Source of the DNA: Pseudomonas fluorescens
GTDB taxonomy: Bacteria; Pseudomonadota; Gammaproteobacteria; Pseudomonadales; Pseudomonadaceae
DNA: 64,000 bases
Direction: 5' to 3'
Assembly: GCF_900215245.1 (NCBI RefSeq)
Contig: NZ_LT907842.1
Span: forward strand, 5,518,001-5,582,000
Below the pieces are notes generated by a model. It was not told the DNA's origin, did not search any database, and worked only from the letters and a program-made list of their open reading frames with translations. Below, piece after piece: positions 25,973 to 36,353 of this stretch. A program made the translations under genes and the position numbers. How positions within the stretch are numbered: position 1 is the first letter of the stretch; each line of letters opens with the position of its first letter.

Positions 25973-26083
25973 CATTGTTTTGATTGATAGCCGTTATTGG
26001 CCGGAATCCGTTCAGGGGCGGGAGCAGGCTTTATAGAATGGCGACCACACTCAAACCACCACCGATGGGTGCTGGAGGTCGTC

Positions 26084-26347
26084 ATGCGTTACCTGCTTAT
26101 TCTAATGCTGAGCATGGTCAGCACGTTAGCCGCCGCCCAGGGCGAGCCCAATCCGGGCGCTGACACACCGGCCAATCAAACCGACGATTACGCCGAAGAC
26201 CTCGAGATCGCCAAGGCCGTGCGTACCACTAACGCTGCATCCACCACTTGCGGCCCGGTCAAGGGCCATGTTGTGTACGTGGACAGCCGGGGCGTGCGCC
26301 ACGAACTCGACTACATGCGGGTCGCAGACAGCTGCCCGCACAGTTGA
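26084..26347 (+). CDS. DUF2790 exported small protein
   Basis: 87 residues from ATG 26084, which has GGAGG 6 bases upstream. A signal peptide (MRYLLILMLSMVSTLAAAQG) is followed by a mature region ending in VKGHVVYVDSRGVRHELDYM and a terminal Cys. This is the DUF2790 pattern, a Pseudomonas family of periplasmic proteins, some of which respond to metals. The two cysteines (CGP and DSC) may form a disulphide. No partner nearby; convergent with the recombinase gene. Function unknown. Confidence 0.8.
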   Translation: MRYLLILMLSMVSTLAAAQGEPNPGADTPANQTDDYAEDLEIAKAVRTTNAASTTCGPVKGHVVYVDSRGVRHELDYMRVADSCPHS

Positions 26348-26353
26348 GCGCGC

Positions 26354-27268
26354 TTACAAATCAAACCGATCCACCGCCCGCCGTCGCTCGTTGTCATCGC
26401 GCACGTCATAGCTGGCGGTCGTCTGGATATTGGTGTGATGCGCCAGTTTCTGCGCAATCGACAGGTCATGCTCTTCGATCACCCGGGTGATGAACGAACG
26501 CCGGAAATCATGCGGCATGATCTTCACGCCCACCTGTTCGCCGCGCTGACGGGCGATGTAGTAGATCGCGTGCTTGGTAATGCGTTCGCGCGTGATATGG
26601 CTGCCGCGACGGATACGATTGAACAGAAAGCTATCGTCCGGTTCGCCTTCCTTGAGGTGCGCGCGGCGAAACTCCAGCCAGGCTTGTAGCTTGGCAAACG
26701 CCCAGGCCGGCGCGTACTTGACCAGTTCCTTGTTGCCCTTGCCGATCACGCGCAAGCTGCGTTCGTCGAAGTTGATCTGCGCCAGGTCGAGGTTGACCGA
26801 CTCCGACTTGCGCATGCCAGAGCCATACAACAGGCCGATCACCGCCGCATCCCGCAGGCCTTGGGGGCGCGGGTCGGCGGCGCAGACTTCCATCATTTCG
26901 CGGATCAGTGTGCGGCGCAGGTTACGGCCCTGTCCCAAACGGGTGCCGGGCGTGGCCTTGACCGAGCGCATCTTCAACAGGTGGTCCTGGCTGATCAAGC
27001 TCAGGCGCCACGCCTCGTTCATTACCCCGCGTACCGCGTTCACATACAGCGAAGACGTGTTCGGCGCATAGCCGTCCTCACGCAACGCGGCGACCAGGGC
27101 AATCACCTGTTCAGGTTGCAGCAGGTGCCAGTCGATCTCGTCGAGGTTGATGTCTTCAAAACCCAGCCGGTCGGCCGCGTCCTGCAGCACGTAGCGCATG
27201 GTCAGTTGGCTGGAAGGGGCCAGACGGGTGAGGTAGAGGGTCAGCGGGTTGCGGATGGACTCAGTCAA
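26354..27268 (-). CDS. Tyrosine site-specific recombinase (complete active site)
   Basis: 304 residues, the size of XerC/XerD. The core-binding domain covers about 1-105 and the catalytic domain 118-304, with R153 (GSGMRKSE), K177 (GKGNKE), H253-x-x-R256 (HDFRR), H277 (LAHH) and the nucleophile Y287 (TTASYD). All six expected residues are present, so it should be active. It is not beside phage or transposon genes and is bordered by core-type genes, so it looks like a resident chromosomal recombinase rather than a mobile-element integrase. A 12-bp inverted repeat lies 20-59 bases upstream of its start. Confidence 0.85.
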   Translation of the reverse strand: MTESIRNPLTLYLTRLAPSSQLTMRYVLQDAADRLGFEDINLDEIDWHLLQPEQVIALVAALREDGYAPNTSSLYVNAVRGVMNEAWRLSLISQDHLLKMRSVKATPGTRLGQGRNLRRTLIREMMEVCAADPRPQGLRDAAVIGLLYGSGMRKSESVNLDLAQINFDERSLRVIGKGNKELVKYAPAWAFAKLQAWLEFRRAHLKEGEPDDSFLFNRIRRGSHITRERITKHAIYYIARQRGEQVGVKIMPHDFRRSFITRVIEEHDLSIAQKLAHHTNIQTTASYDVRDDNERRRAVDRFDL

Positions 27269-27287
27269 GGTAGATCAGCCTTTGGAT

Positions 27288-27327
27288 TAAATACCTCGAC
27301 CAAGCCATTGTTTAATCGAGGTATTTA
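27288..27327. repeat. 12-bp inverted repeat at the recombinase promoter
   Basis: Arms TAAATACCTCGA (27288-27299) and TCGAGGTATTTA (27316-27327) are perfect inverted copies around a 16-base centre. The size and layout suit a dimer operator for autoregulation or a recombinase core site. Confidence 0.7.
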
Positions 27328-27376
27328 GTGAATTGGCGAGTACCGAGTCTAACGCACGACCGGCCCCTGCACAAAA

Positions 27377-28195
27377 TCACGGGGCCGACTCGTCATCCTC
27401 TGTGGCGTTTTCCGGCTGAGGCTGGGCCTGGGATTGGCTCCATTCGGCGTCCTGTTTCTGCATCAGCCCAAACCAATGCTGGCGCATGAACGCCAGGTAG
27501 CCGTCCGGCGCCTTGGCGAAGTCACTCTCGTCGCCATAGCAGCCCGGGAGCGGCAACTCGGTGCCCTGCTCCTTGTACTGGCTGACCAGCGCCTGTTGCG
27601 CTGCAATAGAGCAGTCCGTCGGCAGCGGCATGCCACGCAGGGCGCCGGCTTCCTCGTCCCACCAGCTCGCGCCAACGCGATCGACACCGCGCAGGCGGTA
27701 CTTCTGGGATTTGCCCACATGCATGATCAGCTTGAATTCACGAGGGCTGACGTCGCTGGTGCAGGTTCGCGAATAGCCCACCGTGGCCTGGGTCAGGCCA
27801 TCGCCGGTCAGGTCGGTGACCTTGGTTGCCGCCATGTCAAAGTGCAGCGCTGCGTCGAATTGGCAACGCTGCACATCGTCATACAGCATCCACACGCGTT
27901 TGGGATGGTCGCCCGCCAGCAGGTATTGGGCCGCGTAGACGAAGGCCGACTGGGTGCCGTCATCGTCACGTTCACCCACTTGCTCGGCGAGTACCAACAG
28001 GTTTTTGCCTTGGCGGTCGTCCCAGGTGTAAGCGGCGACCTGCTTGCCACGCACTTCCACGCCCTCCGGTACCTGCTCGATACGGGTGAGCGCCACCCCG
28101 TCGTCGGCCCTTACGGTGGTGACACAGGCCACAGCCATCAACAATCCCAACAACGCAGGCCGCAATTGGCCGCGAAAAAGCTGCACGCTATTCAT
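27377..28195 (-). CDS. Exported protein, M949_RS01915-like family
   Basis: 272 residues with a signal peptide (about 1-30, ending TTVRADDG). The mature part has the sequence RVWMLYDDVQRCQFDAALHF and 'TDLTGDGLTQATVGYSRTCTSD', an FG-GAP-like calcium-loop look, which I associate with the family annotated as M949_RS01915 surface polysaccharide biosynthesis protein. That name is historical, not a proven role. The C-terminus is low-complexity and acidic (Gln/Glu/Pro). It is divergent from the arn operon. Confidence 0.65.
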   Translation of the reverse strand: MNSVQLFRGQLRPALLGLLMAVACVTTVRADDGVALTRIEQVPEGVEVRGKQVAAYTWDDRQGKNLLVLAEQVGERDDDGTQSAFVYAAQYLLAGDHPKRVWMLYDDVQRCQFDAALHFDMAATKVTDLTGDGLTQATVGYSRTCTSDVSPREFKLIMHVGKSQKYRLRGVDRVGASWWDEEAGALRGMPLPTDCSIAAQQALVSQYKEQGTELPLPGCYGDESDFAKAPDGYLAFMRQHWFGLMQKQDAEWSQSQAQPQPENATEDDESAP

Positions 28196-28661
28196 CCGAG
28201 TACCCTGGCAAGAGATGGCTTACTTTACCGGCACTTGAAGGGCATTGCAGAGAAGATTGTTGAATGACAATCGGTCGGCGGCGCAACGCTTTAAAATCCC
28301 AGCGGTTTTACCCGGTAAACCTATTGCCTGGCGCTTCAGTCACTTAGCTGAACCCTAGCTGTCTACCTGTCAAATAAACGAGTTTTTCATCCGCCTTTCA
28401 TATTCGTTCAACATTTTTCCGCTTAACCTTGGCCGCAGAACTTGAGAACAAACCGCGTTTTCCCCGACTAACCTGTTGATTACGCTTTACCTTTCATCTA
28501 TTTCGTCTTTAATCTGATAGCTATGGAAGAATCTGTTACCCGTCTGCAGGAAAGTCGAATGAATGCCGCAAACCCACGCTACGTTTAATCAGCCAGCGTT
28601 TATCGGACTGATTACTGCTGTTTTCACGCTTCAATTGCTCTAGCCCCGAGGTCATGAATCT
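28196..28661. promoter_or_regulatory. arn operon upstream region
   Basis: 466 bases between divergent genes. It contains an inverted repeat GGTTTTAC/GTAAACC at 28304-28321 and a 21-codon frame at 28523-28588 that ends 73 bases before arnC and could be a leader peptide or chance. No arnB gene or recognisable arnB remnant is present. I could not place a PmrA or PhoP box with confidence. Confidence 0.45.
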
Positions 28662-29696
28662 TTGAAACCCTACCCTATTCATTGCGTGTCGATCGTTATC
28701 CCGGTCTACAACGAACAAGAGAGCCTGCCTGAATTGCTGCGTCGCACGACGGCAGCCTGCAAGCAACTGGCTTACGAATACGAAATCATCCTGGTGGATG
28801 ACGGTAGCCGCGACAACTCGGCCCAATTGCTTGAAGACGCCGCCGCTGAAGACGGCAGCAACGTGGTAGCGGTGATCCTCAACCGTAACTACGGCCAGCA
28901 TGCAGCGATCATGGCCGGCTTCGAGCAGTGCCGCGGCGAGGTGATCATCACCCTCGACGCCGACCTGCAGAACCCGCCGGAAGAGATCCCGCGCCTGGTG
29001 GAACAAGCCGCCCTGGGCTTCGACGTCGTGGCGACCGTGCGTAACAACCGCCAGGACTCGGCCTTCCGTCGCTGGCCGTCGCGCCTGATCAACCTGGCGG
29101 TGCAACGCTCCACCGGCGTGGCAATGACCGACTACGGCTGCATGCTGCGCGCCTACCGCCGCACCATCGTCGACGCCATGCTCGCCTGCCGTGAGCGCAG
29201 CACCTTTATTCCGATTCTGGCCAACGGCTTTGCCCGGCACACCACCGAGATTCTGGTGCATCACGCCGAGCGCGAACACGGCGAGTCCAAATACAGCGCG
29301 ATGCGCCTGATCAGCCTGATGTTCGACCTGCTGACCTGCATGACCACCACCCCGCTGCGCCTGCTGAGCATCGTCGGCTTCAGCCTGGCGGCGCTGGGCA
29401 TGCTGTTTGCCTTCGCACTGGTGTTCCTGCGATTGGTGTTTGGCGCCGAATGGGCCGGCTCAGGCATGTTTGTCCTGTTTGCCGTGTTGTTCGTGTTCAC
29501 CGGTGGTCAATTCATCGGCATGGGCCTCTTGGGTGAATACCTGGGGCGCATGTACAGTGACGTGCGCGCCCGCCCGCGCTTCTTTATTGAAAAAGTGCTG
29601 CGTAACCAACCTGCAGCACCCGCTCCGGTCGTCGTGGTCGACGGCCTGACAAGTTCTCACACTTCCACTTCTCCTTCCGATCAGGTTTCGTCATGA
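28662..29696 (+). CDS. arnC: Undecaprenyl-phosphate Ara4FN transferase
   Basis: 344 residues, TTG start with GAGG about 10 bases upstream; the N-terminus [20 protein letters not shown] matches known ArnC. GT2 glycosyltransferase with [13 protein letters not shown] and the catalytic region [12 protein letters not shown], then two C-terminal membrane helices. It transfers 4-deoxy-4-formamido-arabinose from UDP to undecaprenyl phosphate at the inner membrane for lipid A modification and polymyxin resistance. First gene of the operon here, because arnB is missing. Stop overlaps arnA by four bases. Confidence 0.93.
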   Translation: MKPYPIHCVSIVIPVYNEQESLPELLRRTTAACKQLAYEYEIILVDDGSRDNSAQLLEDAAAEDGSNVVAVILNRNYGQHAAIMAGFEQCRGEVIITLDADLQNPPEEIPRLVEQAALGFDVVATVRNNRQDSAFRRWPSRLINLAVQRSTGVAMTDYGCMLRAYRRTIVDAMLACRERSTFIPILANGFARHTTEILVHHAEREHGESKYSAMRLISLMFDLLTCMTTTPLRLLSIVGFSLAALGMLFAFALVFLRLVFGAEWAGSGMFVLFAVLFVFTGGQFIGMGLLGEYLGRMYSDVRARPRFFIEKVLRNQPAAPAPVVVVDGLTSSHTSTSPSDQVSS

Positions 29697-31684
29697 ATTC
29701 AAAAGCTGTTGTCTTCGCTTATCACGATATTGGCTGTGCAGGCATCGAAGCCCTGCTGACCGCCGGTTACGACATTGCTGCCGTGTTCACCCATGCCGAC
29801 GACCCCAAGGAAAATAATTTCTACGGCTCCGTCGCTCAACTCTGTGCCCGCAACGGCATCCCGGTACACGCACCGGAAGACGCCAACCACCCGCTGTGGA
29901 TCGAGCGCATTGCCAAGCTGAACCCGGATTTCATCTTCTCGTTCTACTACCGCAACCTGCTCAGCGAAGCGCTGTTGGCCACCGCCAAAAAAGGCGCGTT
30001 CAACCTGCACGGCTCGCTGCTGCCTAAATACCGTGGCCGCGCACCGGCCAACTGGGTGCTGGTCAACGGCGAAACCGAAACCGGCGTGACCCTGCACCGC
30101 ATGGTCAAGCGTGCCGATGCCGGCGCGATCCTCGCCCAGGAAAAAGTCGTTATCGACCGCACTGACACTGGCCTGACCCTGCACGCCAAGCTGCGTGAAG
30201 CGGCCACCAACCTGCTGCGCGATGCCCTGCCACAACTGGCCCAAGGCAAGCTGGCGGAAACTGCCCAGAACGAAAGCCAGGCCACCTACTTCGGCCGCCG
30301 CACCGCTGCCGATGGCAAACTGGACTGGAAAAAGCCGGCTGAAGAGCTGTTCAACCTGGTTCGCGCCGTTACCCAACCTTACCCGGGCGCCTTCTGCGCC
30401 GTAGGCGAGCACAAACTGATCGTTTGGCAAGCCGACGTGGTCAAGGGCAACGAAGGCATCGCGCCAGGCCGTGTGATCAGCGTCAACCCGCTGCGCATCG
30501 CCTGCGGTGAAGATTCCCTGGTGGTCAAGTTTGGCCAGCGCAACGAAAACGGCCTGTACCTGGCCGGTCCTTCCCTGGCCGACGAGTTGGGCCTGGTAGA
30601 CGGTTCCGTACTGCGCGGCGCCGAGTCCGGCCGCAAGCCACGTCGTACTCGTGTACTGATCCTGGGTGTGAACGGTTTCATCGGTAACCACCTGTCCGAG
30701 CGCCTGCTGCGTGACGACCGTTATGAAATCTACGGCCTGGATATCGGTTCCGACGCTATCGAACGCCTGCGCAGCCACCCGAACTTCCACTATGTGGAAG
30801 GCGATATCAGCATTCACTCCGAGTGGATCGAGTACCACATCAAGAAGTGCGACGTGGTCCTGCCGCTGGTGGCCATCGCTACCCCGATCGAATACACCCG
30901 TAACCCGCTGCGCGTGTTCGAACTGGACTTTGAAGAGAACCTGAAACTGGTTCGCTACTGCGTCAAGTACAACAAGCGTGTGATCTTCCCGTCGACCTCC
31001 GAAGTCTATGGCATGTGCCAGGACCAGTATTTCGACGAAGACACCTCCAACCTGGTGGTTGGCCCGGTCAACAAGCAGCGCTGGATCTACTCGGTCTCCA
31101 AGCAACTGCTCGACCGTGTGATCTGGGCTTACGGCGACAAAGGCCTGAACTTCACCCTGTTCCGTCCGTTCAACTGGATGGGGCCGCGCCTGGACCGTCT
31201 GGACTCGGCACGTATCGGCAGCTCCCGCGCAATCACCCAGCTGATCCTGAACCTGGTGGAAGGCACGCCGATCCGCCTGTTCGACGGTGGCGAGCAGAAG
31301 CGTTGCTTCACCGACATCGCTGACGGCATCGAAGCCCTGGCCCGCATCATTGATAACGACAACGATGTCTGCAACGGCCAGATCATCAACATCGGCAACC
31401 CGGAAAACGAAGCCAGCATTCGTCAGCTGGGCGAAGAACTGCTGCGTCAGTTCGAAGCTCACCCGCTGCGCAGCAACTTCCCTCCGTTCGCCGGTTTCCG
31501 CGACGTAGAGAGCAAGGCGTTCTACGGCACCGGTTACCAGGACGTGGCACACCGCAAGCCAAGCATCGAAAACGCCAAGCGCCTGCTGAACTGGGAGCCA
31601 ACCGTTGAGATGAGCGAAACCATCGGTAACACCCTGGACTTCTTCCTCAAAGAAGCCATGCTCGAAATCGCGGACAAGCGCTGA
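29693..31684 (+). CDS. arnA: Bifunctional UDP-Ara4N formyltransferase / UDP-glucuronate decarboxylase
   Basis: 663 residues, full length. The N-terminal formyltransferase domain (1-300) has H106 in FNLHGSLLP and D142 in RADAGAI. The C-terminal SDR domain (315-660) has a nucleotide motif GVNGFIG starting at 325 and Y466/K470. It makes UDP-Ara4O from UDP-glucuronate and formylates UDP-Ara4N. The intermediate step, transamination by ArnB, has no gene in this window. Coupled to arnC and arnD by overlaps. Confidence 0.95.
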   Translation: MNSKAVVFAYHDIGCAGIEALLTAGYDIAAVFTHADDPKENNFYGSVAQLCARNGIPVHAPEDANHPLWIERIAKLNPDFIFSFYYRNLLSEALLATAKKGAFNLHGSLLPKYRGRAPANWVLVNGETETGVTLHRMVKRADAGAILAQEKVVIDRTDTGLTLHAKLREAATNLLRDALPQLAQGKLAETAQNESQATYFGRRTAADGKLDWKKPAEELFNLVRAVTQPYPGAFCAVGEHKLIVWQADVVKGNEGIAPGRVISVNPLRIACGEDSLVVKFGQRNENGLYLAGPSLADELGLVDGSVLRGAESGRKPRRTRVLILGVNGFIGNHLSERLLRDDRYEIYGLDIGSDAIERLRSHPNFHYVEGDISIHSEWIEYHIKKCDVVLPLVAIATPIEYTRNPLRVFELDFEENLKLVRYCVKYNKRVIFPSTSEVYGMCQDQYFDEDTSNLVVGPVNKQRWIYSVSKQLLDRVIWAYGDKGLNFTLFRPFNWMGPRLDRLDSARIGSSRAITQLILNLVEGTPIRLFDGGEQKRCFTDIADGIEALARIIDNDNDVCNGQIINIGNPENEASIRQLGEELLRQFEAHPLRSNFPPFAGFRDVESKAFYGTGYQDVAHRKPSIENAKRLLNWEPTVEMSETIGNTLDFFLKEAMLEIADKR

Positions 31685-32568
31685 TGCAGGCAGGTCTTCG
31701 CATCGACGTCGACACCTACCGTGGCACCCGTGAAGGTGTGCCACGGTTGCTGGAGTCCCTGGATGAAGCCGGGGTGAAAGCGACGTTCTTCTTCAGCGTT
31801 GGGCCGGACAACATGGGGCGCCACTTGTGGCGCCTCATCCGTCCGCAATTCCTGTGGAAGATGCTGCGTTCCAATGCCGCCGGACTGTATGGCTGGGATA
31901 TCTTGCTGGCCGGCACCGCCTGGCCGGGCAAGCCGATTGGTCGTGACCTGGGGCATTTGATGCGCCAGGCCAAGGCCGCCGGCCATGAAGTCGGCCTGCA
32001 CGCGTGGGACCACCACGGCTGGCAGGCCAACACCGGGCGCTGGAGCGACGCACAACTGGTCGAGCAGATTCGTCGCGGCGTCGACACCTTGAGCGACATT
32101 CTCGGTGAACGCATCGACTGTTCTGCCGCCGCCGGCTGGCGTGCCGATGAACGCGTGGTGCAAGCCAAGCAAGGTTTCAACTTTCGCTACAACAGTGATT
32201 GCCGGGGCACCAGCCTGTTTCGACCCACCTTGGCCGATGGCAGTGCGGGCACCCCACAAATTCCGGTAGACCTGCCGACCTTCGACGAAGTCGTCGGTCC
32301 GGTGGTGGCTGCCAACAATTTCAACAGCTTTATTCTCGACCGGTTTACCGAGTCAAAGCTGAACGTCTACACGATCCACGCAGAAGTAGAAGGGATTCTG
32401 ATGGCTGAAGATTTTCGCCAATTGCTCGCCCAGGCCGGGCAGCGCGGCATCGACTTCAAACCCTTGGGCGATCTGCTGCCCGCGGATGTGACCACCCTGC
32501 CCCAGCAACACCTGGTGCGCGGCGCGTTAAGCGGCCGCGAGGGATGGCTTGGAGTGCAGCAGGCATGA
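31684..32568 (+). CDS. arnD: 4-deoxy-4-formamido-arabinose-phosphoundecaprenol deformylase
   Basis: 294 residues. NodB-type polysaccharide deacetylase fold with the metal-site segment [11 protein letters not shown] at the N-terminus and [15 protein letters not shown] in the middle. It removes the formyl group from the undecaprenyl-linked sugar, committing it to transfer. Its first base is the last base of arnA's stop, and its stop overlaps arnT. Confidence 0.94.
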   Translation: MQAGLRIDVDTYRGTREGVPRLLESLDEAGVKATFFFSVGPDNMGRHLWRLIRPQFLWKMLRSNAAGLYGWDILLAGTAWPGKPIGRDLGHLMRQAKAAGHEVGLHAWDHHGWQANTGRWSDAQLVEQIRRGVDTLSDILGERIDCSAAAGWRADERVVQAKQGFNFRYNSDCRGTSLFRPTLADGSAGTPQIPVDLPTFDEVVGPVVAANNFNSFILDRFTESKLNVYTIHAEVEGILMAEDFRQLLAQAGQRGIDFKPLGDLLPADVTTLPQQHLVRGALSGREGWLGVQQA

Positions 32569-34220
32569 TCCGCCGCTGGGCATTGCCCCTGCTCCTGTTG
32601 GCGTTTGGTGTGTTTTATCTGTTACCGCTGGCCAGTCATGGCCTGTGGATTCCCGATGAAACCCGTTATGCACAAATCAGCCAGGAAATGCTGCTGACCG
32701 GCAAGTGGGCTTCGCCACACTTCATGGGCATCCGCTATTTCGAGAAACCCGCCGCCGGCTATTGGATGATCGCGCTGGGCCAGGCGATGTTCGGGCAAAA
32801 CCTGTTCGGCGTGCGCTTTGCATCCGCCCTGAGCACCGGGCTGAGCATCCTGCTGGTGTACCTCGTGTCTCGTCGGCTGTGGAACGACCCGCAAAAAAGC
32901 CTCGTCAGCACCGTGCTGTACATGAGCTTTGTCAGCGTGGCCCTGCTCGGCGGTTATGCCAACCTGGACCCGCAATTCACCTTCTGGGTCAACCTGACCG
33001 GTGTGGCGCTATGGTTCTGCTTCGACAGCACCACCCGCCGCGGCCGTTTGTGGTCGTGGGCCTTGCTCGGTTTCGCCTGTGGCATGGGTTTCATGACCAA
33101 AGGCTTCCTCGCCTGGCTGCTGCCGGTGTTGATCGCCCTGCCCTACGCGATCTGGCAAAAACGCTTTCGTGAATTGCTCGGTTACGGCGTGGTCGCCGTG
33201 GTCGTCGCGATTGTGGTCAGCCTGCCGTGGGCACTGGCCGTGCACCTGCAAGAGCCGGACTACTGGAACTTCTTCTTCTGGCACGAGCATATCCAACGCT
33301 TTGCCGGCGATGACGCCCAGCATGCCGAGCCCTTCTGGTTCTACCTGCCGCTGATGGTCGCGTTCTCATTGCCGTGGATCGCGCTGCTGCCGTCCACGGT
33401 GAAACGTGCGTGGCTGGAAAAGCGCCTGCCTAAAACCGTGTTCCTGCTGTTATGGCTATTGATGCCCCTGGCGTTCTTCAGCCTGGCCAAAGGCAAGCTG
33501 CCGTCGTACATCATGCCTTGCCTGCTGCCGTTGGCCCTGCTGATGGGGTCGACCCTGAGCGACAAGCTTGCCCAGGGCCAGGCTCGCGCACTGCGCATCA
33601 ACGGCTGGCTGAACCTGAGTATCGGTATCGCGGCCTTGTTGGCGATCAGCTGGTTCCAATTGAAGAATCCGGTGTACGAACGCGGTCAGGAAACCCTCAG
33701 CCTGGTGCTGGTGTTTACCTTCCTGTTCGGCTGGATTGTGGTCAACCTGCTGCAGGCCGCGCGCCCGTTGAAACTGTGGGCCGCACCGGCGATCGGCAGT
33801 TGGTTGCTGGTCGCCTTGGTGCCCGCCGCCCTGCCCCATTCGGTGGTTTACAACAAGACGCCGGATCAGTTCATCATCGACCACCTGCCGGAACTGCAAC
33901 CGACCGCCGCCCTGCTTAGCAATGACCTGGGCGCCGCGTCGGCCCTGTCATGGCGTTTGGGCCGCCCGGATGTGAGCCTCTACAACACCGTCGGCGAAGT
34001 GAAATACGGCATCGCCTACCCCGACACCGCGCATCGCAAGATCGATACCAGCGAAGTCCAGCAATGGATGAGCGAGGCGCGCAAAAAGGGGTCTGTCGGT
34101 GTGGTGATGCGGGTCAAGGGCGACGACGAGGTTGCTGAAGTGAACCTGCTGCCCCAGGACGGTAAACGCTACGAGCAAGGCAATATCGTGATCCTGATCT
34201 TCCCACAGGCTGCGCAATGA
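32565..34220 (+). CDS. arnT: Lipid A Ara4N transferase
   Basis: 551 residues from ATG 32565 (ATGA overlap with arnD); the ORF extends to 32544 without a better start. A GT83/GT39-like membrane glycosyltransferase with about twelve helices, beginning with [20 protein letters not shown], whose Asp-Glu pair is catalytic in the family, then [16 protein letters not shown]. It moves L-Ara4N from undecaprenyl phosphate onto lipid A phosphates on the periplasmic side. Length agrees with Pseudomonas ArnT. Confidence 0.94.
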   Translation: MIRRWALPLLLLAFGVFYLLPLASHGLWIPDETRYAQISQEMLLTGKWASPHFMGIRYFEKPAAGYWMIALGQAMFGQNLFGVRFASALSTGLSILLVYLVSRRLWNDPQKSLVSTVLYMSFVSVALLGGYANLDPQFTFWVNLTGVALWFCFDSTTRRGRLWSWALLGFACGMGFMTKGFLAWLLPVLIALPYAIWQKRFRELLGYGVVAVVVAIVVSLPWALAVHLQEPDYWNFFFWHEHIQRFAGDDAQHAEPFWFYLPLMVAFSLPWIALLPSTVKRAWLEKRLPKTVFLLLWLLMPLAFFSLAKGKLPSYIMPCLLPLALLMGSTLSDKLAQGQARALRINGWLNLSIGIAALLAISWFQLKNPVYERGQETLSLVLVFTFLFGWIVVNLLQAARPLKLWAAPAIGSWLLVALVPAALPHSVVYNKTPDQFIIDHLPELQPTAALLSNDLGAASALSWRLGRPDVSLYNTVGEVKYGIAYPDTAHRKIDTSEVQQWMSEARKKGSVGVVMRVKGDDEVAEVNLLPQDGKRYEQGNIVILIFPQAAQ

Positions 34221-34564
34221 TCACATTGCTTCTGCTATTGAGCGCCTGCCTGCTCACCTGTATGGGCCAGGTTTCGCAAAAGTTTGCCGTGGAAAGCTGG
34301 CGCGGCCAGCCGCACGGATGGGCGCCGAAACTGCGTTCCCCGTGGCTGTGGTCGGCACTGGTGTGCCTGGGCCTGGGCCTGTTGGTGTGGCTGCTGGTGT
34401 TGCAGCGCCTGGAGGTGGGCATCGCCTACCCTATGCTCAGCTTGAATTTCGTGCTGGTGACGTTGATGGCGCACTTTGTCTTTCATGAGCACATCGATGG
34501 CCGTCATTGGCTCGGTGTGGCGCTGGTGATCGGCGGCGTCGTACTGCTCGGGCGTCACGTATGA
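34217..34564 (+). CDS. arnE: Ara4N-phosphoundecaprenol flippase subunit ArnE
   Basis: 115 residues with four membrane helices, an EamA/SMR-like small transporter. N-terminus [20 protein letters not shown], followed by the internal [20 protein letters not shown] and the conserved [11 protein letters not shown]. It forms a heterodimer with ArnF that flips the lipid-linked sugar to the periplasm. Four-base overlaps on both sides. Confidence 0.92.
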   Translation: MITLLLLLSACLLTCMGQVSQKFAVESWRGQPHGWAPKLRSPWLWSALVCLGLGLLVWLLVLQRLEVGIAYPMLSLNFVLVTLMAHFVFHEHIDGRHWLGVALVIGGVVLLGRHV

Positions 34565-34974
34565 GCCGCGCGCAAGGGTTTGCCCTGGCCTTGGGCAGCG
34601 TCGGCCTGGTGAGCGCCGCTCAACTGGGCATGCGCTGGAGCATGACGCGCCTGCCACTGCCGGACGCCTGGCTGAGCGCGTTCAACAGCAACGCCATTGA
34701 TCTGGGCGCCCTCGGCGTGGTCATCCTGGCAATCATCGCCTATGCGCTGTCGATGGTCTGCTGGCTTGGCGCGCTCAAGCATTTGCCGCTGGGTCGCGCC
34801 TATTCGCTGCTCAGCATCAGCTATGCGCTGGTGTACCTGCTCGCGGCCAGCCTGCCGGTGTTCAACGAACATTTTTCGCTTTCAAAAACCCTGGGGGTGG
34901 CGTTGGTCATCCTCGGTGTTCTGGTTATTAACTCTCGTCGTGCTAGCGTTGCAAGCCCCAGGAATGCCCCATGA
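34561..34974 (+). CDS. arnF: Ara4N-phosphoundecaprenol flippase subunit ArnF
   Basis: 137 residues from ATG 34561, which overlaps arnE; the frame is open upstream only by chance. Four-helix SMR-like protein with [17 protein letters not shown] at the N-terminus and [19 protein letters not shown] in helix 3. It works with ArnE. A four-base overlap leads into ugd. Confidence 0.92.
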   Translation: MSRAQGFALALGSVGLVSAAQLGMRWSMTRLPLPDAWLSAFNSNAIDLGALGVVILAIIAYALSMVCWLGALKHLPLGRAYSLLSISYALVYLLAASLPVFNEHFSLSKTLGVALVILGVLVINSRRASVASPRNAP

Positions 34975-36350
34975 AAATCAGTGTATTTGGTAGCGGTTAC
35001 GTCGGTCTGGTACAGGCCACCGTATTGGCCGAAGTCGGTCACGATGTGATCTGCATGGACGTTGACAAGAGCAAGGTCGAGTCGCTTCAGAAAGGCCATG
35101 TGACGATCTTCGAACCGGGCCTGGCTGCCATGGTCAAGGAAAACCTGGAAAGTGGCCGCCTGCACTTTACCTATGATGAAAAACTCGCCGTTGAACACGG
35201 TGAAGTGCTGTTTATCGCCGTGGGTACACCCTCGGATGAAGACGGCTCGGCCGACCTCAAGTATGTGCTGTCGGTCGGTGACGCAGTATCCCGCCATCGT
35301 GTGGAACCGGTGATTCTGGTGGAAAAATCCACCGTACCCGTCGGCACCGGCGACACCTTGCGCGCCCATATCGAAAAAAACCTGCACATCGCGGGCCGTC
35401 ACCTGGAATTCGATATCGTCTCCAACCCGGAATTCCTCAAGGAAGGCACGGCCGTCGCCGATTGCCGCCGCCCGGACCGCATTATCATCGGTTGCGAACG
35501 TGAAGAAGTGCGTGAAGTGATGCGCGACCTGTATGCGCCCTTCAACCGCAACCACGACCGCATCATTTTCATGGACCTGCGCAGCGCCGAACTGACCAAG
35601 TACGCCGCCAACTGCATGCTGGCCACCAAGATCAGCTTCATCAACCAGATCGCCGAGCTGGCCGAACACCTGGGTGCGGACATCGAAGCCGTACGCCTGG
35701 GCATCGGCGCCGACTCGCGGATCGGCTACCACTTCATCTACCCGGGTTGCGGCTACGGTGGTTCGTGCTTCCCCAAAGACATGCGCGCCTTGATCCACAG
35801 CGCCAAGGAAGCCAACTGCTCCAGCGACCTGCTCGAAGCGGTCGAAGCCATCAACCAGCGCCAGAAGAGCAAGCTGTTCGAACGTATCAACGCTTACTTC
35901 AAGGGTGAACTGAAAGGCAAGACGTTCGCGTTGTGGGGCCTGGCCTTCAAGCCCAACACCGATGACATGCGTGATGCACCGAGCCGTGTGCTGATGGAAG
36001 CCCTTTGGGCCGCAGGCGCCAATGTCCGTGCGTTTGACCCTGAAGCCATGCAGGAAACCCAGCGCATCTACGGTGACGAGTCGCGCCTGACGTTGCTGGG
36101 CACGCCGGAGTCCGCCTTGAGCGGCGCCGATGCGCTGATCGTCTGCACCGAATGGCAGCAGTTCAAGGCCCCGGATTTCGACCTGATCCTCGACCGTCTG
36201 AAAAACCCGGTGATTTTCGACGGTCGCAACCTTTACGACGGCGAGCGCCTGGCGCGCAAAGGCTTCAAATACTTCCCAATGGGTCGTGGCGATTCCTGCG
36301 AGTTGCCGATCCCTCAGCAAAACTGGGTAGCGCCGGTCAAGGAAGACTGA
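34971..36350 (+). CDS. ugd: UDP-glucose 6-dehydrogenase
   Basis: 459 residues. NAD-binding GSGYVGL at the N-terminus, the central [11 protein letters not shown], and the catalytic Cys in [12 protein letters not shown]. It oxidises UDP-glucose to UDP-glucuronate, the substrate of ArnA. Its place at the end of the arn operon matches P. aeruginosa. Overlaps arnF by four bases. Confidence 0.95.
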   Translation: MKISVFGSGYVGLVQATVLAEVGHDVICMDVDKSKVESLQKGHVTIFEPGLAAMVKENLESGRLHFTYDEKLAVEHGEVLFIAVGTPSDEDGSADLKYVLSVGDAVSRHRVEPVILVEKSTVPVGTGDTLRAHIEKNLHIAGRHLEFDIVSNPEFLKEGTAVADCRRPDRIIIGCEREEVREVMRDLYAPFNRNHDRIIFMDLRSAELTKYAANCMLATKISFINQIAELAEHLGADIEAVRLGIGADSRIGYHFIYPGCGYGGSCFPKDMRALIHSAKEANCSSDLLEAVEAINQRQKSKLFERINAYFKGELKGKTFALWGLAFKPNTDDMRDAPSRVLMEALWAAGANVRAFDPEAMQETQRIYGDESRLTLLGTPESALSGADALIVCTEWQQFKAPDFDLILDRLKNPVIFDGRNLYDGERLARKGFKYFPMGRGDSCELPIPQQNWVAPVKED

Positions 36351-36353
36351 CAC

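Noticed and set aside
26354..27268. Recombinase as the integrase of the 1-18 kb island
   Set aside because: It lies 8 kb inside core-like genes on the far side of the deo cluster, so it is unlikely to mark the island end.
28304..28321. GGTTTTAC/GTAAACC repeat as a PmrA or PhoP box
   Set aside because: It does not match the known direct-repeat layout of either regulator well enough to name.
29699..31744. Leftward open frame of 681 codons opposite arnA
   Set aside because: Antisense shadow of a complete, well-recognised arnA; no independent signal.
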